Origin: WLMZ01 sp043753895
Lineage (GTDB): Bacteria; Actinomycetota; Acidimicrobiia; Acidimicrobiales; Ilumatobacteraceae
Direction of reading: 5' to 3'
Assembly: GCA_043753895.1 (NCBI GenBank)
Contig: JAYUWK010000146.1
Coordinates: 1-64,000 of the forward strand
DNA length: 64,000 nucleotides
Position 1 is the stretch's first letter. Each line of letters begins with the position of its first letter. Under the pieces are notes generated by a model, which saw only the letters and a list, made by a program, of their open reading frames with translations, was not told the DNA's origin and ran no database searches. Shown in pieces: positions 7,577-17,002 of the stretch. The translations under genes and the position numbers were made by a program.

Positions 7577-9541
7577 GTGGATGTGACAGCTTCGTCGACC
7601 AGCGGTGCGCTGTGGACTCCCGACCCAGAACGAGCGCGCAGCTGCAACATGGCCCGTTTTGCGCAAGCCGTTGGTCACGATCCACTGGACTATGCCTCAC
7701 TACACGAATGGTCGGTGCGAGAACCCGAGCAGTTCTGGCGCGCGATCTGGATGCAGTGTGGCATCGTCGGTGAACCCGGTGACGAGGTGTTCCGCCCGGG
7801 CAAGAACCTCGCCGCGTCGAGGTTCTTTCCGCACAGCCGTCTCAACGTGGCCGAGAATCTTCTCGCGCGGTTGCCCGCAGACGCAGCGGCCATCGTGGCG
7901 TATGACGAGTCTGGGCGGACTCGATCGTTGTCGGCCGATGAGCTCCGCGCTGCGGTCGCTGCGTTCGCCAGCGCCCTTTGCGAGGCAGGAGTACGGGTGG
8001 GCGATCGGGTTGCGGCGTTCGTGGTGAATGGTCCGGAGGCAATGGTCGTGATGCTCGCGGCCGCAGCGATTGGCGCGTCGTTTGCGTCGGCCTCGCCCGA
8101 GTTCGGCGTGACGGCAGTGCTCGATCGTTTCGGTCAGATCGAACCGGTGGTGCTGGTCGGCACTGCTGAGTACGTCTATGCGGGCAAGAGCATCGATTGT
8201 CGCGCCAAGCTCGCCGACATCGCCGCGGATCTTCCAACCGTGCGTCTTCGCGTGGTCATCGGCGAGCCGACACAGCACCTCGGCGGTTTCGTGTCATGGG
8301 ACGACCTGCAGCGCGCCCATCAGGGCGCACCGCTCGAATTCGAACAGTTGCCGTTCGATCAGCCGTGGTACGTGCTGTTCAGCTCGGGGACCACCGGTCG
8401 GCCCAAGTGCATCGTGCACAGGGCCGGCGGCGTGCTGCTGATGCACGCAAAGGAGCACCGCCTGCATTGTGACATCAGCCCGGGAGATGTGGTCACGTAC
8501 TACACGACCACTGGCTGGATGATGTGGAACTGGCTGGCATCCGTTCTGGCAACCGGCGCAACCATCGTGACGTACGACGGCTCACCGCTGCACCCGACAC
8601 AGCATCAGCTCTTCGACCTTGCCGAAGTGGAGAGCGTGTCGCTGCTCGGCGTGTCAGCGCGATTCATCGACAGCCTCGCCACTCACGACACCGACATCGG
8701 TGGGACCCATGATCTGACGGCTCTGCGAACCATCTGTTCAACGGGCTCGCCGTTGTCGCCGCACGGTTTCGACTACGTGTACCGCAAGGTCAACAACGAT
8801 GTGCACCTGGCCTCCATCTCAGGCGGCACCGATCTCTGCGCGAGTTTTGTCGGCGGTGTGCCCACCATGGCGGTGTTCTCCGGCGAGATTCAGGCGCCGT
8901 TGCTGGGTATGGCGGTGGCGTTCGTTTCCGACGCCGGCGTTCCGCTTGTGGTCGGTGAGGGTGCGGGCGAGCTGGTGTGCACGCAGGCCTTTCCCTCGCA
9001 ACCGCTCGGTTTGTGGAGCGACCAACCGTTCGGGGCAGATGGCCCGCAGTATCTGGCCACCTACTACGACCGCTTTCCGGGTTGGTGGGCACACGGCGAT
9101 TTTGCCTCGTGGACTGCACATGGCGGGGTGGTCATCCACGGTCGTTCCGACGCCACGCTCAATCCCGGCGGAGTGCGCATCGGTACGGCCGATATCTATC
9201 GGGTCGTCGATGCCATGCCAGAGGTGGCAGAGTCGATCGCCTTTGCGCAACAAGTCGACGCCGATGTCCGCATCGTGCTGGCGGTGAGGCTGACCGACGG
9301 ACACGTGCTCGACGATGCGTTGATTGGACACATCAAGTTGTCGATCCGCTCCGCGCTCAGCCCCCGACATGTGCCGGCGGTCATCCTCTCCGTCGGCGAA
9401 CTCCCGCGCACGTTCAGCGGCAAGTTGGTCGAGATCGCCGTGGCCGATGCAGTCAATGGTCGCGTCGTGCGCAATCGGGACTCCATCGCCAACCCTGAGG
9501 CTGTGGATGCCATCGCGTCGCATCCGGGTCTCAGCCGGTGA
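7577..9541 (+). CDS. Acetoacetyl-CoA synthetase (acetoacetate-CoA ligase)
   Basis: A 654-aa ANL-superfamily enzyme of full AACS length. The N-terminus (LWTPDPERA, then MARFAQAV) matches the AACS cap. The adenylation P-loop is FSSGTTGRPKCIVH, the next core motif is TTTGWMMWNW, and a C-terminal lysine motif (PRTFSGKLVEI) is present. It activates acetoacetate to acetoacetyl-CoA with ATP, which would recover the acetoacetate released by the BKACE encoded at 3948-4844. The start is GTG 7577, with GTG 7583 as an alternative. The 3' end overlaps the convergent GGDEF-EAL gene by 11 bp. Confidence 0.92.
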   Translation: MDVTASSTSGALWTPDPERARSCNMARFAQAVGHDPLDYASLHEWSVREPEQFWRAIWMQCGIVGEPGDEVFRPGKNLAASRFFPHSRLNVAENLLARLPADAAAIVAYDESGRTRSLSADELRAAVAAFASALCEAGVRVGDRVAAFVVNGPEAMVVMLAAAAIGASFASASPEFGVTAVLDRFGQIEPVVLVGTAEYVYAGKSIDCRAKLADIAADLPTVRLRVVIGEPTQHLGGFVSWDDLQRAHQGAPLEFEQLPFDQPWYVLFSSGTTGRPKCIVHRAGGVLLMHAKEHRLHCDISPGDVVTYYTTTGWMMWNWLASVLATGATIVTYDGSPLHPTQHQLFDLAEVESVSLLGVSARFIDSLATHDTDIGGTHDLTALRTICSTGSPLSPHGFDYVYRKVNNDVHLASISGGTDLCASFVGGVPTMAVFSGEIQAPLLGMAVAFVSDAGVPLVVGEGAGELVCTQAFPSQPLGLWSDQPFGADGPQYLATYYDRFPGWWAHGDFASWTAHGGVVIHGRSDATLNPGGVRIGTADIYRVVDAMPEVAESIAFAQQVDADVRIVLAVRLTDGHVLDDALIGHIKLSIRSALSPRHVPAVILSVGELPRTFSGKLVEIAVADAVNGRVVRNRDSIANPEAVDAIASHPGLSR

Positions 9542-11846
9542 ACTCTGCCTCCGGGGCCATCACCGACTCGCGGTTGTGCTGAACCCCCGGCCATGCACCC
9601 ATGCGCTCGAGTGCGGTGACGGTCGTACGCATTGCGTCGGCTGGAATTGGGTGGCTGATGAGATACCCCTGCGCCTTAGTGCAACCGAGTTCGCTCAGCA
9701 CCTGTAGCTGGAGGACCGTCTCGACGCCTTCCGCAACCATGTCGAGTCCGAGCGATGAGCCCATCGCGATAATCGTGCGCACGAGGGAGCGGTCGTTCGC
9801 GTTGTCAGCCACGCCCTGAACGAAAGCGCGATCGATTTTGATGCGTTGCAGCGGGAAATTCTGGAGCGATGACAACGACGAATAGCCGGTGCCAAAGTCA
9901 TCGAGCGCGACGCGTACGCCGAGCGACCGCAGCCGTCGCAGCGTTGCCAGCGCCAACTCGGGCTCTGTGATCATGATTCCCTCGGTGACCTCGAGCCACA
10001 GCAGATGAGGTGACACACGCGACCGCAGCAGGGCTTCGTTGACGATCGCCGGGAAGTTGGGATCAGCGAGCTGGCGCGGCGACACGTTGACAGACATCGT
10101 GGCCATGGTTGAGCACACGCCGTCGTCGATCCAACTGCGTAACTGGTTGAGCGCTTCGAGCAAGGCCCATGAGCCGATGGCGATGATGTTGCCAGTCTCC
10201 TCGGCGATCGGAATGAACTCGGCCGGAGAGATGATGGTGCCATCAGCCTGCTGCCAACGCATGAGCGCCTCGAACCCGATGACGTCACCTGTGGTCATCT
10301 CGAGAATCGGCTGGTGGAACAACCGCAACTCGCGTCGATCGAGCGCTCTGAACAGCGCCGTCTCCACGGCGAGACGATGGGCGACTCGTTGGTGCATCGA
10401 CTCGTCGAATAGGGCAACACAATTACGGCCGGCATCCTTGGCCCGATACATCGCGGTGTCTGCATGCCGGAGTAGGAGATCGGCGTCACGATACGACTGC
10501 GGCTCCGAGCGCGCTACGCCGATACTGGCGCTGACGAAGACGTCACCAGCTGGGAGGGGGAGGGGTTCGCGAAATTCGTTGAGTAGACGCTCGGCCAGCC
10601 TCATCGCCGCGTCGAGCGACGGTGAGGCTGGATCGAGTACGACATATTCGTCGCCCGAGATCCTCGCGACGATGGCCCGCTCGGGAACGGCCCGCAGCAG
10701 TCGATCAGCGACCGTACACAGCACGCGATCACCGGCTGCGTGACCGAGGCTGTCGTTGATGTTCTTGAAACGATCCAGGTCGATGAAGAACAGGGTCGGA
10801 TGCGTTGAGCCCCGCCAAGCATCCTGCAGGGTTGCGTTCACGTGCTCGAGCAGCAGGCCTCGGTTCGGTAAGCCTGTCAACGGGTCGGTTTGAGCCGAAC
10901 GGAGGAGTTGCTCCTGGGCGGTTCTGTTTGCGCGCACTGCGTGCACCACACGTAGGGTCGCCAGCAGCGAGAGCAGTCCAACCGACATCGAGCGCACGGC
11001 GACGTCGAGTCGGCCGTGGGGCACCGTTGCTGCAATGACGATCATCGGCACGACGAGCGCAGCCGTGGTCGTGATGACGCGGCCGAACAATGGGCGATGG
11101 GGACCGATGGGTTGGCGCTCGGAAAGCCCGCGAACGCTCGGTTCCAACAGCGCCGCGAAGACGAAGCCGTAGGCGACCAGATCGAGCGAACGCTCAACGT
11201 CGGCAAAGCGACGGATGTGGCCGGCGTCCGCGAGAGCCTGGAGGAGATCGGAGCTGAGGCTCATCACGATTGCAGAACTGATGCACCACACCGCCCGCGT
11301 CCGTACTGTGTCGGAGAAGACGAGGACGATCAGCAAGAACACGACGATGGCACTGAGCGGCTGGTATGCGCTGCGGAAGACGACACGCCAAACGTTGTCG
11401 GTGCCCGTGGCGATTGCTGGTCGAACAAGTGCGACCCAGGCGAGCAACCACGTACCGAGGGCCACGATGGCCCCATCGGCCAGGACGCCCCGCACATCTC
11501 GACCCCGACGATTTCTTGCCGCCAGCGCCAGCACAGCAATGATGCCGAGCGTCGAGAACAACGACACCGAGCCGGCGACGTTGTTGGCGAAGCGACGGTC
11601 CTCGGCCATCGATCGCAGGAGCACCGCAGCGCCATTCGCCAGTCCGACGACGATGAGCAACAGGCAGAGTCGGACGTTGATGAAGCCCCGGCGCAGCGAT
11701 ACGAGTGCGACCGGCACGATCTGGGCCGTGACCAGAAACAAGAGAGCGGTCTTCACTGCGTCGGACGACGTCGCCAGACTGACGAGCGCGGCACAGGCGG
11801 TGGCTGCTGGAAACCACCATGCTTGCGCGTGGATCACTCGCTTCAT
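9531..11846 (-). CDS. Membrane GGDEF-EAL cyclic-di-GMP protein
   Basis: A 771-aa protein. Residues ~10-300 hold about eight hydrophobic segments forming an integral-membrane sensor region. A GGDEF domain follows (~312-480) with a DPLTGLPNR entry motif and an active-site loop reading SGDEY (397-401), a variant often still functional. The EAL domain (~490-745) keeps the phosphodiesterase set: EAL 526-528, SVNVSPRQL, EVTE, DDFGTGYSS at 649-657, KIDR, AEGVET and QGY. It is probably an active c-di-GMP phosphodiesterase with possible cyclase or GTP-sensing function. An RBS GAAGGA lies 8 nt before the ATG. It is divergent from phoH. Confidence 0.92.
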   Translation of the reverse strand: MKRVIHAQAWWFPAATACAALVSLATSSDAVKTALLFLVTAQIVPVALVSLRRGFINVRLCLLLIVVGLANGAAVLLRSMAEDRRFANNVAGSVSLFSTLGIIAVLALAARNRRGRDVRGVLADGAIVALGTWLLAWVALVRPAIATGTDNVWRVVFRSAYQPLSAIVVFLLIVLVFSDTVRTRAVWCISSAIVMSLSSDLLQALADAGHIRRFADVERSLDLVAYGFVFAALLEPSVRGLSERQPIGPHRPLFGRVITTTAALVVPMIVIAATVPHGRLDVAVRSMSVGLLSLLATLRVVHAVRANRTAQEQLLRSAQTDPLTGLPNRGLLLEHVNATLQDAWRGSTHPTLFFIDLDRFKNINDSLGHAAGDRVLCTVADRLLRAVPERAIVARISGDEYVVLDPASPSLDAAMRLAERLLNEFREPLPLPAGDVFVSASIGVARSEPQSYRDADLLLRHADTAMYRAKDAGRNCVALFDESMHQRVAHRLAVETALFRALDRRELRLFHQPILEMTTGDVIGFEALMRWQQADGTIISPAEFIPIAEETGNIIAIGSWALLEALNQLRSWIDDGVCSTMATMSVNVSPRQLADPNFPAIVNEALLRSRVSPHLLWLEVTEGIMITEPELALATLRRLRSLGVRVALDDFGTGYSSLSSLQNFPLQRIKIDRAFVQGVADNANDRSLVRTIIAMGSSLGLDMVAEGVETVLQLQVLSELGCTKAQGYLISHPIPADAMRTTVTALERMGAWPGVQHNRESVMAPEAEFTG

Positions 11847-12032
11847 GCCGTCTGTCCTTCGAACTCTCGTGTCCCATAATCTACCATAGCTGTGGTTGTT
11901 TGAACACGAAGAGTGGCGAAATGTGACATTATTCCTCTGTGGACCCGCCGCGTCTGGTCGCGCGAATGTGCACAGCGTGGGCCGCAGTGGCGCTACCGTG
12001 GGCGAGATGAAACCACTGACGGCTCGGGTTCT

Positions 12033-13034
12033 ATGACCCCACTCGGTACCACGGTCACCGTTGTCGTCCCCGGTTCACATCTGATGTCCTCGCTCGTGGG
12101 CCCTCGCGATGAATTCGTCCGCCAGATCGAGCAGGCATTTCCTGGCGCCAGCGTGATTGTCCGTGGTAATGAGATCAGCCTCGCCGGTGACGACGCCGAG
12201 CAAGTCGCCCGTCTGTTCGAGGAACTCGTGCTGGTGCTCCAACGCGGCCAGCACCTCGACACCGCGATGGTGTCGCGCTCCATCGACATGGTGAAACAAC
12301 ACGAGCTGCCAAGTCGGGTCCTCACCGACGACATCCTGCGTGGGGCCAAGGGTCGTGCCGTGCGCCCCAAGACTGCCGGACAAAAGCGCTACATCGACGC
12401 CATCCGCGAGAATGTCATCACGTTCGGCATAGGACCCGCTGGCACGGGCAAGAGTTGGCTTGCCATCGCGATGGCCGTGCAGGCGCTCCAGACCAAGCAG
12501 GTGCAACGGATTATCCTCACACGGCCGGCCGTCGAGGCCGGCGAGCGGCTTGGTTTCCTGCCGGGCGATCTCATGGCCAAGATCGATCCGTATCTGCGCC
12601 CGCTCTACGACGCCCTGTACGACATGATCGAGGCCGAAGGCACGCAGAAGCTGATCGAGCGACAAGCGATCGAGGTCGCGCCGCTCGCATTCATGCGCGG
12701 GCGCACACTGAGCAACAGTTTCATCATTCTCGACGAAGCGCAGAACACCACTCCCGAGCAGATGAAGATGTTCCTCACCCGCATCGGGTTCGGGTCGAAG
12801 GTGGTCATCACAGGCGACACCACGCAGGTCGATGTACCCGATGGGCGTAGTGGATTGTCGGGTCTGGAACGCATGCTGGTCGATATCGAGGGGCTCAGCT
12901 TCGTGCATCTCGGCCAGGGAGATGTGGTGCGTCACCGCATCGTCGGCGACATCGTCGCCGCTTACGAGCGCGCAACTGCAGCGTCGTCAGCTCCTCTCAC
13001 TGTGCTCCCTGCGGCGGGCGGCAGACGTGGGTGA
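12033..13034 (+). CDS. phoH: PhoH-like ATPase
   Basis: A 333-aa P-loop protein of the PhoH/YbeZ family. Walker A is GPAGTGKS (134-141) and Walker B is FIILDEAQ (230-237), followed by the family segment TPEQMKMFLTR. An N-terminal KH-like segment precedes the ATPase domain. YbeZ works with YbeY in RNA metabolism and ribosome maturation, and ybeY overlaps the 3' end by 8 bp. The ATG at 12033 fits actinobacterial PhoH N-termini; the frame is open upstream to GTG 11913, but that sequence is not family-like. No Shine-Dalgarno is visible before 12033. Confidence 0.9.
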   Translation: MTPLGTTVTVVVPGSHLMSSLVGPRDEFVRQIEQAFPGASVIVRGNEISLAGDDAEQVARLFEELVLVLQRGQHLDTAMVSRSIDMVKQHELPSRVLTDDILRGAKGRAVRPKTAGQKRYIDAIRENVITFGIGPAGTGKSWLAIAMAVQALQTKQVQRIILTRPAVEAGERLGFLPGDLMAKIDPYLRPLYDALYDMIEAEGTQKLIERQAIEVAPLAFMRGRTLSNSFIILDEAQNTTPEQMKMFLTRIGFGSKVVITGDTTQVDVPDGRSGLSGLERMLVDIEGLSFVHLGQGDVVRHRIVGDIVAAYERATAASSAPLTVLPAAGGRRG

Positions 13035-13626
13035 TTCATCGCGACCCCGTCTCGGTGGAAAGACCAAGGTGGGTGGAGATGTCGACCCTGAGGTCTTCTG
13101 CTCCGACGAGCAGAGCGACGTCGACGTCGACTTGATGCGTTGGCAGTCACTCGCCGAGGGCGTGCTCGCGGCAGAGGGCATCCGCGGTGGCACGGAGATG
13201 TCGGTGATCTTCGTCGGTGAAGCCGACATTGCAGAGTTGAACGAATCGTTCCTCGGAGTGCCGGGTCCCACCGACGTGTTGTCGTTTCCAATCGACGCAG
13301 CGGACCTCGACTTGTCCCCGATCGGGTCGGGAGCCACGCGCGGCCCCGATCGTGCACCGCTCGATCCGTCCGATCTGCCGATGTTGCTCGGCGATGTCGT
13401 GATCTGCCCGAAGGTCGCGGCGCGGCAGGCGCCGACACACGCGGGAACGCTCGACGACGAATTGGCACTGCTGATCGTGCACGGCGTCTTGCACATCCTC
13501 GGCCACGATCACGCCGAGCCCGCCGAAACGACAGCGATGCGCGCTCGCGAAATGCAACTGCTCGAGCAGTTGCATTGGAAGGGCTCGGCCCCCGCCGGGT
13601 TTCGACAGGAGCTCCCGCCAACGTGA
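13027..13626 (+). CDS. ybeY: Endoribonuclease YbeY (16S rRNA maturation)
   Basis: A 199-aa protein with the diagnostic zinc motif HGVLHILGHDH near residues 157-167. YbeY is a zinc-dependent endoribonuclease for 16S rRNA 3'-end processing and 70S quality control. The core (SVIFVGEADIAELN, then TDVLSFP) matches the family. It has an N-terminal extension of ~40 residues and an insertion (~DLSPIGSGATRGPDRAP) between the core strand and the GDVVI motif. The GTG start at 13027 overlaps phoH by 8 bp, and the stop overlaps the next gene by 4 bp, giving a tightly coupled phoH-ybeY-corC operon. Confidence 0.93.
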   Translation: MGDSSRPRLGGKTKVGGDVDPEVFCSDEQSDVDVDLMRWQSLAEGVLAAEGIRGGTEMSVIFVGEADIAELNESFLGVPGPTDVLSFPIDAADLDLSPIGSGATRGPDRAPLDPSDLPMLLGDVVICPKVAARQAPTHAGTLDDELALLIVHGVLHILGHDHAEPAETTAMRAREMQLLEQLHWKGSAPAGFRQELPPT

Positions 13627-14933
13627 TCGCCAACAATTTTTCCAACGCCGACGTGTGGATGCTGGTGGCAATCGGCATTCTGCTCATCACGTTGGCCTTT
13701 TGCTCGGCGGCTGAAATGGGTCTGTCGCGCATGACACGGCCCAAAGCCGCTTCGCTCGTCGACAAGGGACACCGCTCGGCCAAGGTGCTCGTCAAACTGG
13801 TCAGCGAGCCCGAACGGTGGATCAACCCGCTGCTGCTCACCGTCTTCACGGCCCAGATCCTGCAGTCCACGCTCACAGCGATCGTCTTCGACGACCTGTT
13901 CGGGCGGTGGGGCGTTGCACTCGGCGTTGTCATCAACGTGGTGGTGTTCTTCGTGTTTGCTGAGGCGGTGCCCAAGACGTATGCAGTTCTCCACCCCGAG
14001 CGCGCTGCGCTGGCAACTGCCCGTCCGGCCGCGGCGCTGGTGGCGTTCCCGCCATTACGCTGGATCTCGCGGGGATTGATCTGGCTCACGAATGTGATCA
14101 TGCCGGGCAAGGGCCTAGAGAAGGGCCCGTTCGTGTCCGAGCAGGAACTCCTCGGCATCGTGCAAGCCGCCGCCCACGACGGCATCGTGGAGCCCGAGGA
14201 GCATCTGCTCATCGAGTCCGTCATCGAGTTCGGCGACACCGTTGCACGCGAGATCATGGTGCCTCGGCCCGACATGGTGGTGGCCGACTACGACGCCACG
14301 GTCACCTTGGCGCTCGACATTGCCATCGACAAAGGCGTCAGCCGTCTGCCGGTGCTGGGCGAGGGAGACGACGACGACGTGATCGGTCTCGCGTATACCA
14401 AGGATCTGATGCGCCTCGAACGAGAGGGCAAGGGCTCGGCCCTCGTGCGCGATGGTGCCCGGCCTGTGATCGTGATCCCCGAAAACAAACCAGTGAGCCG
14501 GTTGATGCGCGAGATGCAGGCGCAGAAGTTCCACCTCGCCATCGTCGCCGACGAATATGGAGCAATCTCCGGCCTGATCACGCTCGAGGACTGCCTCGAA
14601 GAACTCGTCGGCGAGATCGTCGATGAACATGACACCGAGGAAGAAGAAATCGAGCGACTGAGCAACGGCGACTACATCGTCGATGGTGGAATGTCCGTGA
14701 GTGACCTCAACGACCTGCTCGAACTCAACCTTCCCGATGACGATTGGGAGACCATTGGGGGCTTTTTGTTCGGCACGCTCGAGCACGTGCCAGCAGTGGG
14801 CGAGAGTGTGGACTTCGAGGGGTGGCGTTTCTCGGCATTCGAAGTCGAGGGTCGGCGCGTACGTCGGGTTGCCGTGAGCGTGGTGACAACCCGCGAAGTC
14901 GACCAGTCGGCAACTCCGCCACCCGCTCTCTGA
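13623..14933 (+). CDS. Hemolysin C/CorC-family membrane protein (DUF21-CBS-CorC)
   Basis: A 436-aa protein. The N-terminal DUF21 transmembrane domain (~1-190) has about four hydrophobic segments and the family motif SAAEMGLSR. Two CBS repeats follow (~205-330; REIMVPRPDMV, later LAIVADEYGAISGLITLEDCLEE). A CorC/HlyC C-terminal domain (~345-425) has GDYIVDGGMSVSDLN and DDDWETIGGFLF. Such proteins are linked to Mg2+/Co2+ efflux and in actinobacteria lie beside ybeY and era. The GTG start at 13623 overlaps the ybeY stop (GTGA). Here era is not adjacent but lies 19 kb away. Confidence 0.9.
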   Translation: MIANNFSNADVWMLVAIGILLITLAFCSAAEMGLSRMTRPKAASLVDKGHRSAKVLVKLVSEPERWINPLLLTVFTAQILQSTLTAIVFDDLFGRWGVALGVVINVVVFFVFAEAVPKTYAVLHPERAALATARPAAALVAFPPLRWISRGLIWLTNVIMPGKGLEKGPFVSEQELLGIVQAAAHDGIVEPEEHLLIESVIEFGDTVAREIMVPRPDMVVADYDATVTLALDIAIDKGVSRLPVLGEGDDDDVIGLAYTKDLMRLEREGKGSALVRDGARPVIVIPENKPVSRLMREMQAQKFHLAIVADEYGAISGLITLEDCLEELVGEIVDEHDTEEEEIERLSNGDYIVDGGMSVSDLNDLLELNLPDDDWETIGGFLFGTLEHVPAVGESVDFEGWRFSAFEVEGRRVRRVAVSVVTTREVDQSATPPPAL

Positions 14934-14952
14934 CCCTGTGCCGGCACGGCCC

Positions 14953-16200
14953 TCAGTCGCTTGCGATGGCGGCTGCGATGCGACCGGGACTGAGCAGGTG
15001 CGCTCCGAGCGCGAACGCAACCAGGATCACGCCTCCGCCCACCACGAAGGGCGTCCGCAGTCCGAAGTGATATGCAAGCTGTCCGCCGATGAGCGCGCCC
15101 AGCGCGGCTGAGCCGGTACCGATCCAGCGATACGCACTGTTCACCCGACCGAAGCGCTCGCTCGGAATGATCTGCTGGCGCAGCGACACCGACACGATGT
15201 TCCAGATCGTGGTGGCCAGCGCTTCGACGAAACTGAATGCCGCGACGAACCAGTAGTTCGGCGACAGGCCGGTGCCGATGGACGCAAGGCCAAGACAGAG
15301 GAAGCTGATGCGAAGCGCGCTAGATCGTCCGAGCCGACCGACCATGCGGTCACCCACCAGGCCGCCGACGATGGCTCCGAGTGCCATCAGGGCGAGCAGG
15401 GCTCCGTACCAACGTTCACTGACGTGCAACGTCTCGAGCGCGAACTTGACGAAGATGCTCACGCCCAACATGCTGGCCAAGTTTGCTGCGCCGAGCATCA
15501 GTGCCATCGTGCGCAAGAGTCGATGGCCCCATAGCCATCGGATGCTCTCGCCAATTTCATTGCGAAACGATGTGGCGTGCTGCGGCGCCGAAGCGGGCAG
15601 CGAGCGGGGGTGTACACGTATTGAAGCGACCAACACAGCGGCGACGGCAAAGCTGGCTGCGTCGAGGCCAAATGGCAGGCCCACCGCAAACGCGAACAGC
15701 ACCGCACCGAAAGGCTGCCCCAGAAAGAAGTTGGTGATCGTCTCGACGGTGTAAAGACGACCATTTGCGCGTGGCAGCTGCTCGGGCGCCACGAGCGCAG
15801 GCAGGAAGGCCTGCGCTGAACTGTCGAAGATCACCTCGCAGATTCCGACACCGAGCAGCAGGAGGTAGAGCAGCCAGATGTTCAGGGTGCCTGTCGCAGC
15901 GGTGATTGCCAGACCGGTCATCAGCGCGCCGCGTACGAGGTTGGTGGAGACCATCAGTGTTTGGCGGTTGTATCGGTCGACGACGACGCCAACGGGCAGG
16001 GCGAGTACGAACCATGGCAACGTTACGGCGAAGGCAACGCCGGCAATGAGGCGGCTGTCGCGGGTGAGCGAGAGCGCAAGCAAGGGCAGGGCCGCGGCGT
16101 TGATGCCGTCGCCCATGTTCGAGATAGCGCTGGCGGTCCATTGCCGCCAGTACGCGCTGCCGAGCCGAGTTTCAGCCGCTGCTGCGGCGGGAGAGTTCAT
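14953..16200 (-). CDS. MFS transporter (MFS_3/EntS-like)
   Basis: A 415-aa integral membrane protein with about 12 predicted helices in two halves. The inter-TM2/3 motif GVVVDRYNRQTLM and its second-half counterpart GDRMVGRLGRS are MFS signature A-like. The pattern resembles MFS_3 exporters related to enterobactin exporter EntS. The substrate is unknown. The ATG overlaps the stop of the upstream SDR gene by 4 bp (ATGA), so the two are co-translated. The last gene upstream in this minus-strand run is menE, but a role in quinone metabolism is not implied. Confidence 0.83.
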   Translation of the reverse strand: MNSPAAAAAETRLGSAYWRQWTASAISNMGDGINAAALPLLALSLTRDSRLIAGVAFAVTLPWFVLALPVGVVVDRYNRQTLMVSTNLVRGALMTGLAITAATGTLNIWLLYLLLLGVGICEVIFDSSAQAFLPALVAPEQLPRANGRLYTVETITNFFLGQPFGAVLFAFAVGLPFGLDAASFAVAAVLVASIRVHPRSLPASAPQHATSFRNEIGESIRWLWGHRLLRTMALMLGAANLASMLGVSIFVKFALETLHVSERWYGALLALMALGAIVGGLVGDRMVGRLGRSSALRISFLCLGLASIGTGLSPNYWFVAAFSFVEALATTIWNIVSVSLRQQIIPSERFGRVNSAYRWIGTGSAALGALIGGQLAYHFGLRTPFVVGGGVILVAFALGAHLLSPGRIAAAIASD

Positions 16201-16991
16201 GGGGTGGGGTTTTCGGCCAATCGTGCGAAGGCGCCCGGTAGATCGGGGTAACGCTTTGTGGCGGCACCGCCATCGACGGAGAAGAAGCTGGCGCTCACAA
16301 AGGTGGATTCGTCGGATGCGAGAAACACCGCCATATTGGCGACGTCGTCGGGTTGCGCAAAACGGCCCACAGTTGTGTTCTCGACGAACTCATCGACGAC
16401 GCTCGACATCATCCAGAACGCGCTGGTCGCGTTGGTCTCGACCAGGCCGGGTGCGATGGTGTTCACGCGGATCTGGCGATGACCGAGTTCCATCGCTGCC
16501 ACGCGTGTGAGCATCGCAACTCCGGCCTTCGCGGTGCAGTAGGCCACCATGCCCTCTGCAGGCTGGATGGCGTTCAGGGAGGCGATGTTGATGATCGACC
16601 CGCCGTCGCGCATCACCCGCCCTGCGTGCTTGACGGTGAGGAACACACCGGTAAGGCACAGGTCGATGATCTCCTGCCATGACTCCAGCGAATGCTCGGT
16701 GATGAGGCCGAAGGTTCCTTTGCCAGCGTTGGCAACCGTGATGTCGAGGCCACCGAAACGTTGCACGGCACACTGCGCTGCGGCCTCGACATCGCCTTCA
16801 TTGGTGACGTCGCAGCGGATGTAATCAGCGTTCTCGCCAGCCTCGGCGGCGAGTGCACGAAGGCCGTCCTCATCGATATCGGCCATCAGCACTGAGGCGC
16901 CTTCAGCGACAAAACGAGCAGCGATCGCTCGGCCGATGCCGCTGGCCGCGCCGGTGACGAGCGCGACCTTTCCCAAGAGTCGTGTGGTCAT
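16197..16991 (-). CDS. SDR-family NAD(P)-dependent oxidoreductase
   Basis: A 264-aa classical short-chain dehydrogenase. The cofactor motif TGAASGIGRAIA is near the N-terminus, CDVT and NAG follow, the catalytic serine lies in INIASLNA, the YCTAK (YxxxK) pair is present, and VNTIAPG follows. Substrate is unknown. D40-type acid after beta-2 (LMADIDEDG) favours NAD(H). The start is ATG 16991; an alternative GTG at 17003 overlaps the menE stop by 1 nt but has a purine-rich stretch only 2 nt upstream, so the choice is uncertain. It is coupled downstream to the MFS gene. Confidence 0.87.
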   Translation of the reverse strand: MTTRLLGKVALVTGAASGIGRAIAARFVAEGASVLMADIDEDGLRALAAEAGENADYIRCDVTNEGDVEAAAQCAVQRFGGLDITVANAGKGTFGLITEHSLESWQEIIDLCLTGVFLTVKHAGRVMRDGGSIINIASLNAIQPAEGMVAYCTAKAGVAMLTRVAAMELGHRQIRVNTIAPGLVETNATSAFWMMSSVVDEFVENTTVGRFAQPDDVANMAVFLASDESTFVSASFFSVDGGAATKRYPDLPGAFARLAENPTP

Positions 16992-17002
16992 GCGCGGAGA
17001 CA

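Noticed and set aside
12075..14275. Long minus-strand frames opposite phoH, ybeY and corC
   Set aside because: They mirror well-supported genes; composition is Arg/Ser/His-rich as expected for GC-rich antisense frames.
14938..14947. GTGCCGGCAC palindrome between corC and the MFS gene as a terminator
   Set aside because: Only a 10-bp self-palindrome without a loop; too short to propose as a terminator.
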